From contig NZ_JAFFZW010000001.1 of assembly GCF_017826695.1 (NCBI RefSeq), positions 682,001 to 746,000 on the forward strand: DNA of 64,000 nt, in the 5' to 3' direction. The notes under the pieces were generated by a model. That model did no database searches. It saw only the letters and a program-made list of their open reading frames with translations, and was not told the origin of the DNA. The stretch comes from Pseudomonas alliivorans. GTDB lineage: Bacteria > Pseudomonadota > Gammaproteobacteria > Pseudomonadales > Pseudomonadaceae. Within the stretch, counting starts at the first letter, position 1; the number at the start of each line of letters is the position of its first letter. The position numbers were made by a program, and so were the translations under genes. Of this stretch, positions 9,297 through 17,249 are shown piece after piece.

Positions 9297-9834
9297 GTGC
9301 AGGCTCCTTGGTAATAAACCCCGCCAGAACAACGCCGCATAAAAGCGACGCCGAGCGCTGACCGGCTGACTGACAGGGTAGAGAGAGGTAAGGCTCGAAC
9401 ACACCCGAGGGTAGGGAGCGCACATGAGGTGGATGTGACACGGGCTGTGAAATGTTGTGAATTTACACAGGTGGGGGGAAGGGGGGTGTCGGTGATTCGC
9501 GGAGGTCGAGGCGTACTTCCGTTGGCAGACAACGGGCTTGTGAAGATGACCAGCAGTCCGGAAAGTGAACGACGCTTTTTTGAAAAGCGCCTGACTGGAA
9601 GAGAAAATCAGTGACAGCAAGCCCGCTGCTGATGACATCGGGTTTTGCCGGAAGGGTACATATCTGGTACTGAAAATGCTTGGCGGCAAAGGACGTTTTC
9701 AAAGGGGGGTAGAGGTTTACAGCTTCTCCAACGCGTTGGGGCTTCGGCCGGATGTGGCGTGGTGCGAAAGGGTGCTTTCGGCCAGAAGCAGACTTGATGG
9801 CGTTTGTGTAGTATCTGCCACTCTTCCCACCTGT
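9297..9834. other. Intergenic region upstream of the HrpK-type gene
   Basis: There is no convincing gene in this 538-base stretch. It should contain the promoter of the HrpK-type gene on the minus strand, but I could not find a canonical hrp box. A short hairpin with 7-bp stem CGCTTTT/AAAAGCG and 3-base loop lies at 9573-9589. A G-rich run lies at about 9471-9487. Confidence 0.4.
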
Positions 9835-10368
9835 ATGAGATACACGGTGTCTGGCCGCTACTCTCCGTCCCCATCAAGGGCTGTACAAGACCTTCAAAAC
9901 GCACGCTCGCTTTTGGGAAAGCGCCTGAGCGAGCTGCTGCACGACCAGTATTATTTCAACGACGAGAAAGAACTGGGAGACATAGGTTCTCTAGAGTGGC
10001 ATTTTGGCGAGCGAGAAGTTTTATCGATGTATCTCTTGAGTGACGGCGAGAGAGTAGGCGCGGACTGGTTGCCGTCCGATACGCCAACGGCTTTCGAGAT
10101 AGAGCCGAACGCGACCTGCTCTTGGAAAAGGGAGAACCTGCTCGCAGGTTTATCAGCAACGCACCTTGGGAACACAAAAATTTGCGCAGTCGAGGGAATT
10201 CTTGACTCTTTCAGCGGACCCGAGCCTTGGTTGGCCGGATTCAGAGTTACGTTCGAGACTGGTGACTTCTTGATTTACCTTAACCAAGGCGACGATGCCG
10301 TCGTGTTGATTAATGCCCTACCGCCAGTAAACGTGGGCCTCGAAACGCGCTTCGTTACCCCAATTTGA
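9835..10368 (+). CDS. Hypothetical protein
   Basis: The frame is open from 9676, but residues coded before 9835 do not look protein-like, so ATG 9835 is taken as start; no clear ribosome site supports it and the true start may be further in. The 177-residue product has a plausible soluble fold: an amphipathic helix (SLLGKRLSELLHD), then alternating strands with acidic turns (GSLEWHFGEREVLSMYLLSDGE, GFRVTFETGDFLIYLNQGDD). I do not recognise the family. Small acidic proteins of this kind are common as immunity or accessory genes in variable islands, and its neighbours (HrpK-type protein, HsdR-N protein, CDI-immunity-like fragment) are accessory. Confidence 0.5.
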   Translation: MRYTVSGRYSPSPSRAVQDLQNARSLLGKRLSELLHDQYYFNDEKELGDIGSLEWHFGEREVLSMYLLSDGERVGADWLPSDTPTAFEIEPNATCSWKRENLLAGLSATHLGNTKICAVEGILDSFSGPEPWLAGFRVTFETGDFLIYLNQGDDAVVLINALPPVNVGLETRFVTPI

Positions 10369-10666
10369 TGAAAGCTTTGGGTCGAAAGGCGTATTTCGGT
10401 AACGACATTGGGACCTCGCTACGCCGCGCGCGGACTGGGTATATGTCGAAAGTTTCCCACGGCCCCGCTCAGCCGGGGTAATCGCTCCTTGTTACGCGGC
10501 GAAAAAACGCCTCGAAATGCTCCAAATGGCGCTGATGCTGCTCGTCGAGTCCTGCCTTCATACTCAACGCCAAGTGTGATCTGTGGCTTTCCCCAAGCCG
10601 CCGTAGTAGCGTTACGCCCTTACCGATTGGATCAAGGGCTTGCGAGCCCAGCACGGAGCTCCAAAA

Positions 10667-11752
10667 ATGGATTTTCTTGAATCACTCAACTCTCTGTCCG
10701 CGAAAGTTCGGCAGCAAGCCGCTTCGATTCAGACAGAAGAGGCAACCAAAACAGCTCTAGTCATGCCGTTCATTCATACGGTGCTTGGCTACGATGTATT
10801 CGACCCTTCTGAAGTCGTCCCCGAATACACCTGTGATGTAGGAACGAAGAAAGGTGAAAAGATTGACTATGCCATCGTAAAAGATGGAAATATTCAAATT
10901 CTTATTGAGACAAAAAAGGTCGGCGAACCTCTTAACATAAATCATGCCAGCCAGCTTTTTCGGTATTTTCATGTAACGACTGCAAGAATTTCAATATTGA
11001 CAAATGGTAGGGTCTATAAGTTTTTCACAGATCTCGATGCGCCTAACAAGATGGACGAAAAACCATTCTTAGAATTGGATCTTCTTGCAATCGATGATCA
11101 TGCGATTCCTGAGCTTCAAAAACTGACAAAATCATCCTTCGATGTTGAATCAATTCTAAACGCAGCTGGTGAACTGAAATACGTCGGTCAAATAAAGCGC
11201 ATGATTGCTGCTCAGTTCAGTCAGCCTGATGACGACTTCGTTAGGTATTTCGCGTCCCGTATATATGAGGGTGCTATCACTCAAAAAGTACGTGAACAGT
11301 TCATTGTGTTGACAAAAAAAGCCACCTCGCAATTTCTGAATGACCAAATCAATGACCGATTGAAGTCAGCTATGAGCGGGGTTACCGTGCCTACTGTCGC
11401 TGAGGTACTGATAGAAGCCAATACAAGTCCAGAGAAAGATGCTCCATTAGCGGATCGAATAGTTACTACGGTGGAAGAGATGGAAGGTTTTCACATCGTC
11501 AAATCCATCATACGTACGGTGGTGGACGCTAAGCGGATTAACCATCGAGACACCCAAAGTTATTTTGGTGTTCTCTTGGACGACAACAACAGAAAACCTA
11601 TTGCGCGATTACATTTCAATCGTGCCCAAAAGTACATTGGCATATTTGAGAAAGACAAAGGTGAAACTAGACATCCGATAGCAACTCTCGATGATATCTA
11701 CAGCTTTAGTGAAATGCTAAAAGAAACAGTTTTGCACTACAAAGTGATTTGA
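10667..11752 (+). CDS. Stand-alone type I restriction HsdR N-terminal-like nuclease domain protein
   Basis: A 361-residue protein. The first 130 residues match the HsdR N-terminal (HSDR_N) nuclease fold: helix with TEEATKTALVMPFI, then GEKIDYAIVKDGNIQILIETKK, giving the PD-(D/E)xK residues Asp67, Glu81 and Lys83, then SQLFRYFHVT and ILTNGRVYKFFTDLD. It lacks the helicase motor of true HsdR; the remainder (about 160-361) is a helical segment plus a C-terminal domain that may bind nucleic acid (DNRKPIARLHFN). The start ATG has GGAG eight to eleven bases upstream. No HsdM or HsdS gene is adjacent. The gene is clearly more AT-rich than the flanks, which suggests recent transfer. A defence or nucleic-acid-processing role is inferred. 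Confidence 0.75.
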   Translation: MDFLESLNSLSAKVRQQAASIQTEEATKTALVMPFIHTVLGYDVFDPSEVVPEYTCDVGTKKGEKIDYAIVKDGNIQILIETKKVGEPLNINHASQLFRYFHVTTARISILTNGRVYKFFTDLDAPNKMDEKPFLELDLLAIDDHAIPELQKLTKSSFDVESILNAAGELKYVGQIKRMIAAQFSQPDDDFVRYFASRIYEGAITQKVREQFIVLTKKATSQFLNDQINDRLKSAMSGVTVPTVAEVLIEANTSPEKDAPLADRIVTTVEEMEGFHIVKSIIRTVVDAKRINHRDTQSYFGVLLDDNNRKPIARLHFNRAQKYIGIFEKDKGETRHPIATLDDIYSFSEMLKETVLHYKVI

Positions 11753-12101
11753 ATTTTAATTAAATATTAGTATGGTATCGGAGACGACAACGTTCTTGGC
11801 GCTCTGTTTTTAGTGTTCCTATAACGGGACATTCGTTAAATGCCTCCACACAGAAAAGCCCGCATTGGCGGGCTTTTCTGTACCTGCCGGACGCCAGAGG
11901 GTGAGAGGCTGGCATACCACGGATAAGGCCGGTGGTGTGGTCGTGCACGCGCCTGCTCAACCTATGGAGGTGTGGCATTAGGGCGAATATGTGTTATGAC
12001 GCCCACTAATAAGCACCGACTGGCCGCTTTCGACCCACAGCTGCCCTTCGCACGGCATGCGATCTGTGGGTAGAATCCCTTTTTCCAACCACTACGAATG
12101 G
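11753..12101. other. Intergenic stretch with terminator
   Basis: There is no supported gene here. It holds the strong terminator at 11850-11881. A 72-residue minus-strand frame across it (11760-11978) reads through that terminator and is probably not a gene. The composition returns to high GC after the terminator. Confidence 0.4.
11850..11881. terminator. Strong intrinsic terminator-like hairpin
   Basis: A perfect 14-bp inverted repeat, ACAGAAAAGCCCGC / GCGGGCTTTTCTGT, with the 4-base loop ATTG. The A-rich left arm and TTTT-containing right arm make it able to work in either direction. It lies about 100 bases after the HsdR-N-like gene and is the typical Pseudomonas terminator form. Confidence 0.85.
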
Positions 12102-12397
12102 ATGCTTATGGTCCAACCGACGACAGTAGCCAACATCGTTGGCCCTTGGAAAGGAGAGGCTCCGACAACGTTACTACAGCATTGTCGAGATGCTTGGGAT
12201 ACGCCTCTTAAAGAACTGTCAGATCTCATGGTCGCTGCTTTTCTGAACCAGCGAATCGCATTTCCTCAAATGTTGCCGAGGCCAAGCGGCGATTGGATTC
12301 AGAGCCCCGCGATGACACCGAATACTTCGATAACCAGCTGGCTGAGGCAGTTCTTGGCAGTAACCGGCCAACATTGGACATTACTGACTATTCATAG
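12102..12397 (+). pseudogene. Contact-dependent inhibition immunity (CdiI-like) gene, frameshifted
   Basis: The first frame encodes TPLKELSDLMVAAFLNQRIAFPQMLP and then runs into unrelated sequence. Reading one base earlier from 12278 restores a family-like continuation: EAKRRLDSEP, DDTEYFDNQLAEAV, then a TAG at 12395-12397. The combined pattern (ELSDLMVA-FLNQ-I, then EAKRR, then DDTEYxDxQL-EAV) resembles the small CdiI-like immunity proteins of contact-dependent inhibition systems. A one-base deletion near 12277 explains the break. The start (ATG 12102 or 12108) is not certain. No cognate CdiA toxin tip is in the window, so it would be an orphan, decayed immunity gene. A sequencing error at this spot is the alternative. 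Confidence 0.6.
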
Positions 12398-12480
12398 TCT
12401 TGGACCTTAAAAGGTGTGCCCTGACTTTATGTGTGCCGATTACTCGATGTTTCTGAGTAGGCCAACGTAGTAAAGTTGAA

Positions 12481-13452
12481 TCAAAAATTCCCCACTTCAT
12501 TGGCACTGCGCATGAAATCAACAAACGCACGCAGCTTGCCTGGCATGTGTTTGCGATGTGGGTAGTAAAGATGAAACGCATCGTCCATGCCGCTGTGCTG
12601 CTTCAATACCTGACGAAGCGTACCGTTTTCTAACTCTTGTTTTGCAAAGTCCTCGAAAACAAAGCCAATGCCATGGCCTTGTATCGCGGCATCAAGGACG
12701 GACCTCATTTCGTCAAAAATAAAACGTCCTTGAACATCCACTTGGACCATTTGTCCGCCATCTTCAAATCTCCACTCAAAGAATCTTCCACCCACTGAAT
12801 ACCGTTGGCGAATGCAGTTGTGCTTCAGCAGTTGCTCCAGTGTCTGGGGCTCAGCCAAGGTGCTGAAGTAATCCGGCGCTGCCACCACAATTCTTTTTTG
12901 TGTCGCTCCCAACTGTACCGCGACCATGTCGTTCTGCACTCTTTTTCCCATGCGCATGCCGATATCGAAACCGGCATTAACGATATCGCCAAGTTGGTTA
13001 TCCAATGATACCTCGACGTTAATCAGAGGGAATTGCTCCATGAAGGCGGTCAGATGCGGCTCGATCAGGATGCGGTATGCAACGTACGACGAGTTGAGGC
13101 GCACTGTGCCAGAGGGTTGATCCGTCACGAGCGAGACTTGTGACAAGGAGTCTCTGATCAAGGCAAGCGCAGGTGCCAGTGCCGCGTTCAGTGACGCGCC
13201 GGCCTCGGTCAGGCTGACACTGCGCGTTGTTCGATTGAATAGCCGCACATTGAGTTGCGCCTCCACGCTTTTGATCGTGCGTGATACCGCAGTTGGCGTG
13301 ACACCGATTTCTGCGGCGGCGCGAGCGAAGTTTAAATGTCTGGCGGCAGCCTCGAAGGTTAAAAGACCGGGTAAATGCACCGGTGGTAAAGGCAGTGAGC
13401 CCTCAGCGCCCTCAGCGCACCTCGGGCTCTGAATTATGACCTTTTTGCTCAT
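12481..13452 (-). CDS. LysR-family transcriptional regulator
   Basis: A 323-residue regulator. The winged HTH lies near residues 25-85 (LLTFEAAARHLNFARAAAEIGVTPTAVSRTIKSVEAQL, then LFNRTTRSVSLTEAG), followed by a substrate-binding-like effector domain. It belongs to the branch that commonly controls adjacent oxidoreductases. It is divergent from the Old Yellow Enzyme gene, with 100 bases between starts, so it most likely regulates that gene and itself in response to an electrophilic or quinone-like compound. The start ATG 13452 was chosen because the HTH begins soon after; longer in-frame starts exist upstream but would place coding sequence in the operator region. Confidence 0.88.
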   Translation of the reverse strand: MSKKVIIQSPRCAEGAEGSLPLPPVHLPGLLTFEAAARHLNFARAAAEIGVTPTAVSRTIKSVEAQLNVRLFNRTTRSVSLTEAGASLNAALAPALALIRDSLSQVSLVTDQPSGTVRLNSSYVAYRILIEPHLTAFMEQFPLINVEVSLDNQLGDIVNAGFDIGMRMGKRVQNDMVAVQLGATQKRIVVAAPDYFSTLAEPQTLEQLLKHNCIRQRYSVGGRFFEWRFEDGGQMVQVDVQGRFIFDEMRSVLDAAIQGHGIGFVFEDFAKQELENGTLRQVLKQHSGMDDAFHLYYPHRKHMPGKLRAFVDFMRSANEVGNF

Positions 13453-13467
13453 ACTGTATCCATGCTT

Positions 13468-13484
13468 ATGACTATTTACGTCAT
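13468..13484. promoter_or_regulatory. Inverted repeat in the LysR/OYE divergent promoter
   Basis: ATGAC-N7-GTCAT, a perfect 5-bp inverted repeat with AT-rich centre, lies 16 bases from the regulator start and about 70 from the enzyme start. Its position fits a LysR autoregulatory site, although it is not a strict T-N11-A motif. Confidence 0.35.
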
Positions 13485-13552
13485 TATCATTAACCACCAT
13501 AGTTGATGCAGCAAGGATTTTCATCCGGCAAACATTTATCACTAGGAATCCC

Positions 13553-14656
13553 ATGACACTCAACAGTCCATCAACGGATCTTTTCACGCCAATGGCTTTA
13601 GGCGCCTTATCTCTGGCCAACCGTATTGTCATGGCCCCTTTAACGCGCAGCCGCATGGGGCCAGAAGGCGTACCCAATGAAATGCACGCTCGCTACTACG
13701 CCCAACGTGCCAGCGCTGGTCTGATCATTAGTGAAGCGACCAATATTTCCGCCCAGGCGCGGGGGTATGCATTCACGCCAGGCATCTGGACTGAAGAGCA
13801 CGTGGCAGGCTGGAAACGGGTCACAGATGCGGTGCATGCCGCTGGCGGGCTTATTGTTTGCCAGCTGTGGCATGTGGGGCGTTTCTCGCATGTGGCCCTG
13901 CAGCCCGGTGGCACGGCACCGGTAGCGCCATCGGCGATTAAAGCCGAAGGCCAGACCTTTACTGAAAAGGGAATGATGGACGTCTCCATGCCGCGGGCGC
14001 TGGAGACGTCCGAGATTCCGGGCATTATCGAGCAGTACCGACACGCCGCCGTATGCGCTAAACGTGCCGGCTTTGATGGTGTTGAAGTGCACTCTGCCAA
14101 TAGCTATTTGCTCGATCAGTTTCTGCGCGACTCAACCAATCAGCGGACCGACCAATATGGTGGTTCGATTGAGAATCGCACACGACTCACACAGGAAGTC
14201 ACCGCTGCAGTCGTCGAGATCTGGGGGCATGACCGCGTTGGAATTCGCCTCTCTCCCGTGACGCCAGATGCCGGAAACACGCCTCTGGACGGCCAGGTAA
14301 TGCAAACCTATGGCTATTTGATTGAGCAACTGAATCGCTTCCAGCTCGCCTATATGCATTTTGTCGAGGGCGCTACCGCTACGTCACGCACTGTTCCGGA
14401 AAACGTTGATCTCGATGCGTTACGTGCACGGTTCAAAGGCCCCTACATCGGTAACAACAATTACGACATCGAACTGGCCGTTACCCGCCGTGCTGAGGGC
14501 AAGGTCGATGCAGTGGCTTTCGGTCGCCCGTTTATTGCCAATCCGGATTTGGTGCGGCGGCTAAAAGAAGGTGCAGGACTCGCTGTTGCGCCACGCGAAA
14601 CCTATTACGGTAACGGCGCAAAAGGTTACACCGACTGGCCTACGCTCGCTGAATAA
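13553..14656 (+). CDS. Old Yellow Enzyme family alkene reductase (FMN, NADH/NADPH)
   Basis: A 367-residue TIM-barrel flavoenzyme. Diagnostic segments are MAPLTRSRM (residues 28-35), the FMN/substrate site GVEVHSANSYLLDQFL with His180, Asn183 and Tyr185, and RTDQYGGSIENR. HxxN rather than HxxH is the form found in many bacterial OYE/XenA-NemA-like reductases. These enzymes reduce activated C=C bonds of enals, enones, maleimides and nitro compounds in the cytoplasm. It is divergent from the LysR gene and is followed by an NTF2-like gene. Confidence 0.93.
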   Translation: MTLNSPSTDLFTPMALGALSLANRIVMAPLTRSRMGPEGVPNEMHARYYAQRASAGLIISEATNISAQARGYAFTPGIWTEEHVAGWKRVTDAVHAAGGLIVCQLWHVGRFSHVALQPGGTAPVAPSAIKAEGQTFTEKGMMDVSMPRALETSEIPGIIEQYRHAAVCAKRAGFDGVEVHSANSYLLDQFLRDSTNQRTDQYGGSIENRTRLTQEVTAAVVEIWGHDRVGIRLSPVTPDAGNTPLDGQVMQTYGYLIEQLNRFQLAYMHFVEGATATSRTVPENVDLDALRARFKGPYIGNNNYDIELAVTRRAEGKVDAVAFGRPFIANPDLVRRLKEGAGLAVAPRETYYGNGAKGYTDWPTLAE

Positions 14657-14799
14657 GCCGACTGGGCAACACTTCAAACGTGAGACCTTGGGCTCCAGCG
14701 CTGGACGTCGCTACAGAGCGATGGCAGGGGTTGATCTCAATGCCAGTCAAAAGTGGCCGGTTTTTTAATACGACTCGAATTAACATCAGGAGTACAAAC

Positions 14800-15183
14800 A
14801 TGAACAAACCTACCTATGTTTCGGAATATCAAGCCATCGTCGAAGTGCTGAATAAATACAACGAAGGCTGCAAACAGGCCAAAAGCAGCATCATGAAGCC
14901 AGCTTTCAGTGAGCAAGCAACGATGTTCAGTGTTGATGGTGACGGCAAGCTGACCGGTGGGCCTATTCAGACATTGTTCGATGTCATTGACAGCGCGTTC
15001 CGCCCGTCACCTGAAGCTCAAGGTGTAATCGTCAATATCGACATCGTAGGCACCGCTGCCAGCGCGCGCATCGATACCAATGATGTGTCGGGCTTTTGCT
15101 TTACAGATTTCTTTAACCTGCTGAAGGTCGATGGCGAGTGGACTGTGGTCAGCAAGATTTTCCACACCCACGTCGCGCCTTGA
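14800..15183 (+). CDS. NTF2-like (lumazine-binding type) protein
   Basis: A 127-residue protein starting MNKPTYVSEYQAIVEVLNKY, with CAGGAG seven to twelve bases upstream of ATG 14800. The pattern of an N-terminal helix, LTGGPIQTLFDVID, then strands ending FFNLLKVDGEWTVVSKIFHTH is that of the NTF2/SnoaL fold, in the group labelled putative lumazine-binding. Such proteins are small cone-shaped isomerases or ligand-binding domains. It lies 143 bases after the OYE gene in the same direction and may share its regulation. The function is unknown. Confidence 0.8.
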   Translation: MNKPTYVSEYQAIVEVLNKYNEGCKQAKSSIMKPAFSEQATMFSVDGDGKLTGGPIQTLFDVIDSAFRPSPEAQGVIVNIDIVGTAASARIDTNDVSGFCFTDFFNLLKVDGEWTVVSKIFHTHVAP

Positions 15184-15246
15184 ATATATAACTTCCTTGG
15201 CCACGCGGCAGATGAAGCCTTCAACCCTGTCTGTCGTGTTTTTCTT

Positions 15247-15265
15247 TTGCAGCCGAGCGCTGCAA
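15247..15265. terminator. Short hairpin after the NTF2-like gene
   Basis: A perfect 7-bp stem TTGCAGC/GCTGCAA with 5-base loop lies about 65 bases after the stop. It has no U-run on the plus strand, so terminator activity is uncertain. Confidence 0.3.
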
Positions 15266-15462
15266 CTGTGCGTCCGGCATAGCGGCTGAAATACGCTGAC
15301 TTCGATATCTGACTGGCTTTAAATAGGTCAAGTCCTGATGCTTGTGCCTATGGTGTTCCGGGATGCAGGGCTATTGACGCAGTACTTAAATATCGGGGTT
15401 TTTCGATATATGATGTGTTGTGCTCAGTCAAGAGCTGGAAAAACAAGTCAAGCGAGGACGCC

Positions 15463-16251
15463 GTGCAGGTTCTTACACTTTCAGATTTCGAAAAAATGGC
15501 GGTCAAGTATTCGGAGTTATTCTATTTCCGCTCTCTCAAGGGCGGCCCGAAGAATATCGCTTACTGGACATCGAACGTGTTCTTCATGCTCACGCTACTT
15601 TTTATGTTCAGCAGCGTAGGCGCCTGGATGTCAGGACGTGAGGCGAGTACAGCGCTGGCGGCGGTGGCCGTTCTGTTTGAGCTTCTCGGATTGATCGTCT
15701 GGATGGTTTTTTATGAACCTGTGTACAGATCTGACAAGCTTAAAAGGTCAGGCATCCCCGATTCGCTTTGCCAAAAACAGGACAGGGAGACTGTCAAAAG
15801 TATCTGGCTTAAACAGAATCTACCGGTCTCGCCCGACAAGTATCTTGGGGTGACGAAAACCTTCTATGAGGTCCAGGGAATGCTGGTTGAGTCCAGAAAG
15901 AACAGGCAATTGGGTGATCGATTCCTGATGGGGTTCTTCAGCCTCAAGCCGCTTCAGAGCGTGCTATCCATTCCAGTCATTTTGGCGTTGCTGAATTTTG
16001 CGTTGAGAATTCCAGGCGTTGATTTCACGGCGGCTGATATTGATTTCTCAGTGCTTGCAGGCAATGCTGCAAAATATTCCCTTACCCTTTTCCTTGTCGC
16101 GATCACGCTGGTTTTGACGACCGGGATGTTATTGACGATGGTTGTCGGTATATCGGAATTGATCAGCGAGAGGTATCGAGGCAAATGTGCTGACCTGACC
16201 AGAAAAAGATTTGTCAGGGCTTTGCTCGAACGAGCGGATCTGGCAGGTTAG
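15463..16251 (+). CDS. Hypothetical inner-membrane protein
   Basis: About 262 residues with four predicted membrane segments: near NVFFMLTLLFMFSSVGAW, ALAAVAVLFELLGLIVWMVF, LSIPVILALLNFALRI and the C-terminal LTLFLVAITLVLTTGMLLTMVVGI. The middle soluble part between the TM pairs is basic. GTG 15463 is chosen as start because GAGG lies five to six bases upstream; the frame continues to a GTG at 15415. I do not recognise the family. Base composition is lower in GC than the flanks. It stands alone between the OYE group and the glutathione transferase, ending before a bidirectional hairpin. Confidence 0.65.
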   Translation: MQVLTLSDFEKMAVKYSELFYFRSLKGGPKNIAYWTSNVFFMLTLLFMFSSVGAWMSGREASTALAAVAVLFELLGLIVWMVFYEPVYRSDKLKRSGIPDSLCQKQDRETVKSIWLKQNLPVSPDKYLGVTKTFYEVQGMLVESRKNRQLGDRFLMGFFSLKPLQSVLSIPVILALLNFALRIPGVDFTAADIDFSVLAGNAAKYSLTLFLVAITLVLTTGMLLTMVVGISELISERYRGKCADLTRKRFVRALLERADLAG

Positions 16252-16290
16252 GTTCTACGTCGAAGGGCGATTTCAATCCATATAGAACCG

Positions 16291-16318
16291 CGTGCCGCCC
16301 ATTCGTATGGGCGGCACG
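16291..16318. terminator. Perfect hairpin between convergent genes
   Basis: A perfect 12-bp stem CGTGCCGCCCAT/ATGGGCGGCACG with the 4-base loop TCGT sits between the end of the membrane protein gene (16251) and the end of the glutathione transferase gene (16401, opposite strand). It lacks U-runs but is symmetrical and can serve both genes. Confidence 0.65.
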
Positions 16319-16400
16319 TGGCATGGCAATCACCGGTTGAGGTGTCCGCAAACAGTTGACCACTGCACTGCGTTCACCCGCTGGATCAGGGGTGACCTGC

Positions 16401-17102
16401 TCAGCCTTTCGGTCTGCCGCTCTCAACCATCTCTTTCCACGTCTTCACACTCGGCCGTTCTTGCATCCGTAGATGCCATTCGCGCAGCGCGGTGCATTCT
16501 TCAGGCACCGGCAGTTTCACCAGCGAAGAAAATATCATCCCACCCAGTACGGCGATGTCGGCCATCGAGAACTTTTCGCCTGCGACAAAGGGCTGATGCT
16601 GGAGCAGTTCATCGAAATAGCGCATGCCTCTGACGGCCTTGTCGCGCATCCGGTTGCCCCATTCGGCGTTCTGATACAGCTCGACGTCTGGCCCCAACCC
16701 TGGGGTGGCGTGGTGGAAGTAGGTGCTGACGGCGTCGAGAAATTCGATTTCCGCGCGTTTGGTCATCATGTGGATGAGGCCTTTTTCGACAGGCGTTTCG
16801 CCGGTCAGGTCGGGGCTGCCCACCAATGCATCCAGGTATTGAGTGATGGCGGTGCATTCTGCGATGAGGGTGCCGTCGTTCAGTTCCAGAACTGGAAGGG
16901 TGCCCGAATAATTGACGGCCAGAAATTCCGGTTTCTTGTGTTCGCCAGTCCACAGGTTGACGGACACGAACTCGATGTTGGAGAGCAGGCCTTTCTCGGC
17001 CAGTGCGATGCGGACACGCGCCGGGTAAGGGCCGTCGTACCAATCGTGGATTTTCATCATCGGGATGGTGGTTGGGGTCGAGGGTGCAGTTGCATGTGTC
17101 AT
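16401..17102 (-). CDS. Glutathione S-transferase family protein
   Basis: A 233-residue protein with a thioredoxin-like N-terminal domain (MKIHDWYDGPYPARVRIALAEKGL, then SGTLPVLELNDGTLIAECTAITQYLD) and an all-helical C-terminal domain containing the N-capping box region FSMADIAVLGG. The GST fold is clear; substrates are probably electrophilic xenobiotics conjugated with glutathione in the cytoplasm. The start ATG 17102 is used; Met15/Met16 (about 17057) would remove a low-complexity Thr/Pro leader but has no ribosome site. It is divergent from a TetR gene with two matching operators between them, so it is probably repressed by that TetR. Confidence 0.88.
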   Translation of the reverse strand: MTHATAPSTPTTIPMMKIHDWYDGPYPARVRIALAEKGLLSNIEFVSVNLWTGEHKKPEFLAVNYSGTLPVLELNDGTLIAECTAITQYLDALVGSPDLTGETPVEKGLIHMMTKRAEIEFLDAVSTYFHHATPGLGPDVELYQNAEWGNRMRDKAVRGMRYFDELLQHQPFVAGEKFSMADIAVLGGMIFSSLVKLPVPEECTALREWHLRMQERPSVKTWKEMVESGRPKG

Positions 17103-17111
17103 GGTCAGTTA

Positions 17112-17191
17112 CCTGCCTGTCAGTTGGTAGGTAAAGAGTGAGCGCTCGATTCGGCGCTGTCAACCCCTGCCTACCAGTTGGCAGGTAAAGA
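17112..17191. promoter_or_regulatory. Two near-identical TetR operators in the gst/tetR divergent promoter
   Basis: Two 26-base direct copies at 17112-17137 and 17166-17191 match at 23 of 26 positions; both share CCTGCCT, CAGTTGG and AGGTAAAGA. Each copy is an imperfect palindrome built on TACC/CTGCC and GGCAG/GGTA arms. The copies are 54 bp apart, about five helical turns, so two repressor dimers would bind the same DNA face. One lies next to the gst start and the other about 60 bases before the tetR start. Confidence 0.7.
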
Positions 17192-17249
17192 TTTTTGCGA
17201 GTAGAATCGCCGGCAATGATCAAGTGACTGTACGAGCGGGGAACCACAC

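Noticed and set aside
6438..9314. A 958-residue open frame on the plus strand opposite the HrpK-type gene
   Set aside because: It mirrors the minus-strand gene codon structure, has no ribosome site or recognisable domain, and is explained by high-GC antisense openness.
9297..9700. hrp box for the HrpK-type gene
   Set aside because: I searched for GGAACC-N15/16-CCAC on the minus strand upstream of the start and found no acceptable match.
10369..10666. Possible gene fragment on the minus strand (10469-10654)
   Set aside because: A 61-codon frame reads partly protein-like, but it has no family match and no ribosome site.
11760..11978. Small minus-strand frame of 72 codons
   Set aside because: It reads through the strong terminator hairpin and has no convincing ribosome site.
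14657..14799. Possible insertion-sequence remnant before the NTF2-like gene
   Set aside because: The phrase around 14740-14765 (GTCAAAAGTGGCCGG) recalls ends of IS21-type elements, but no inverted repeat, transposase fragment or target duplication can be shown.
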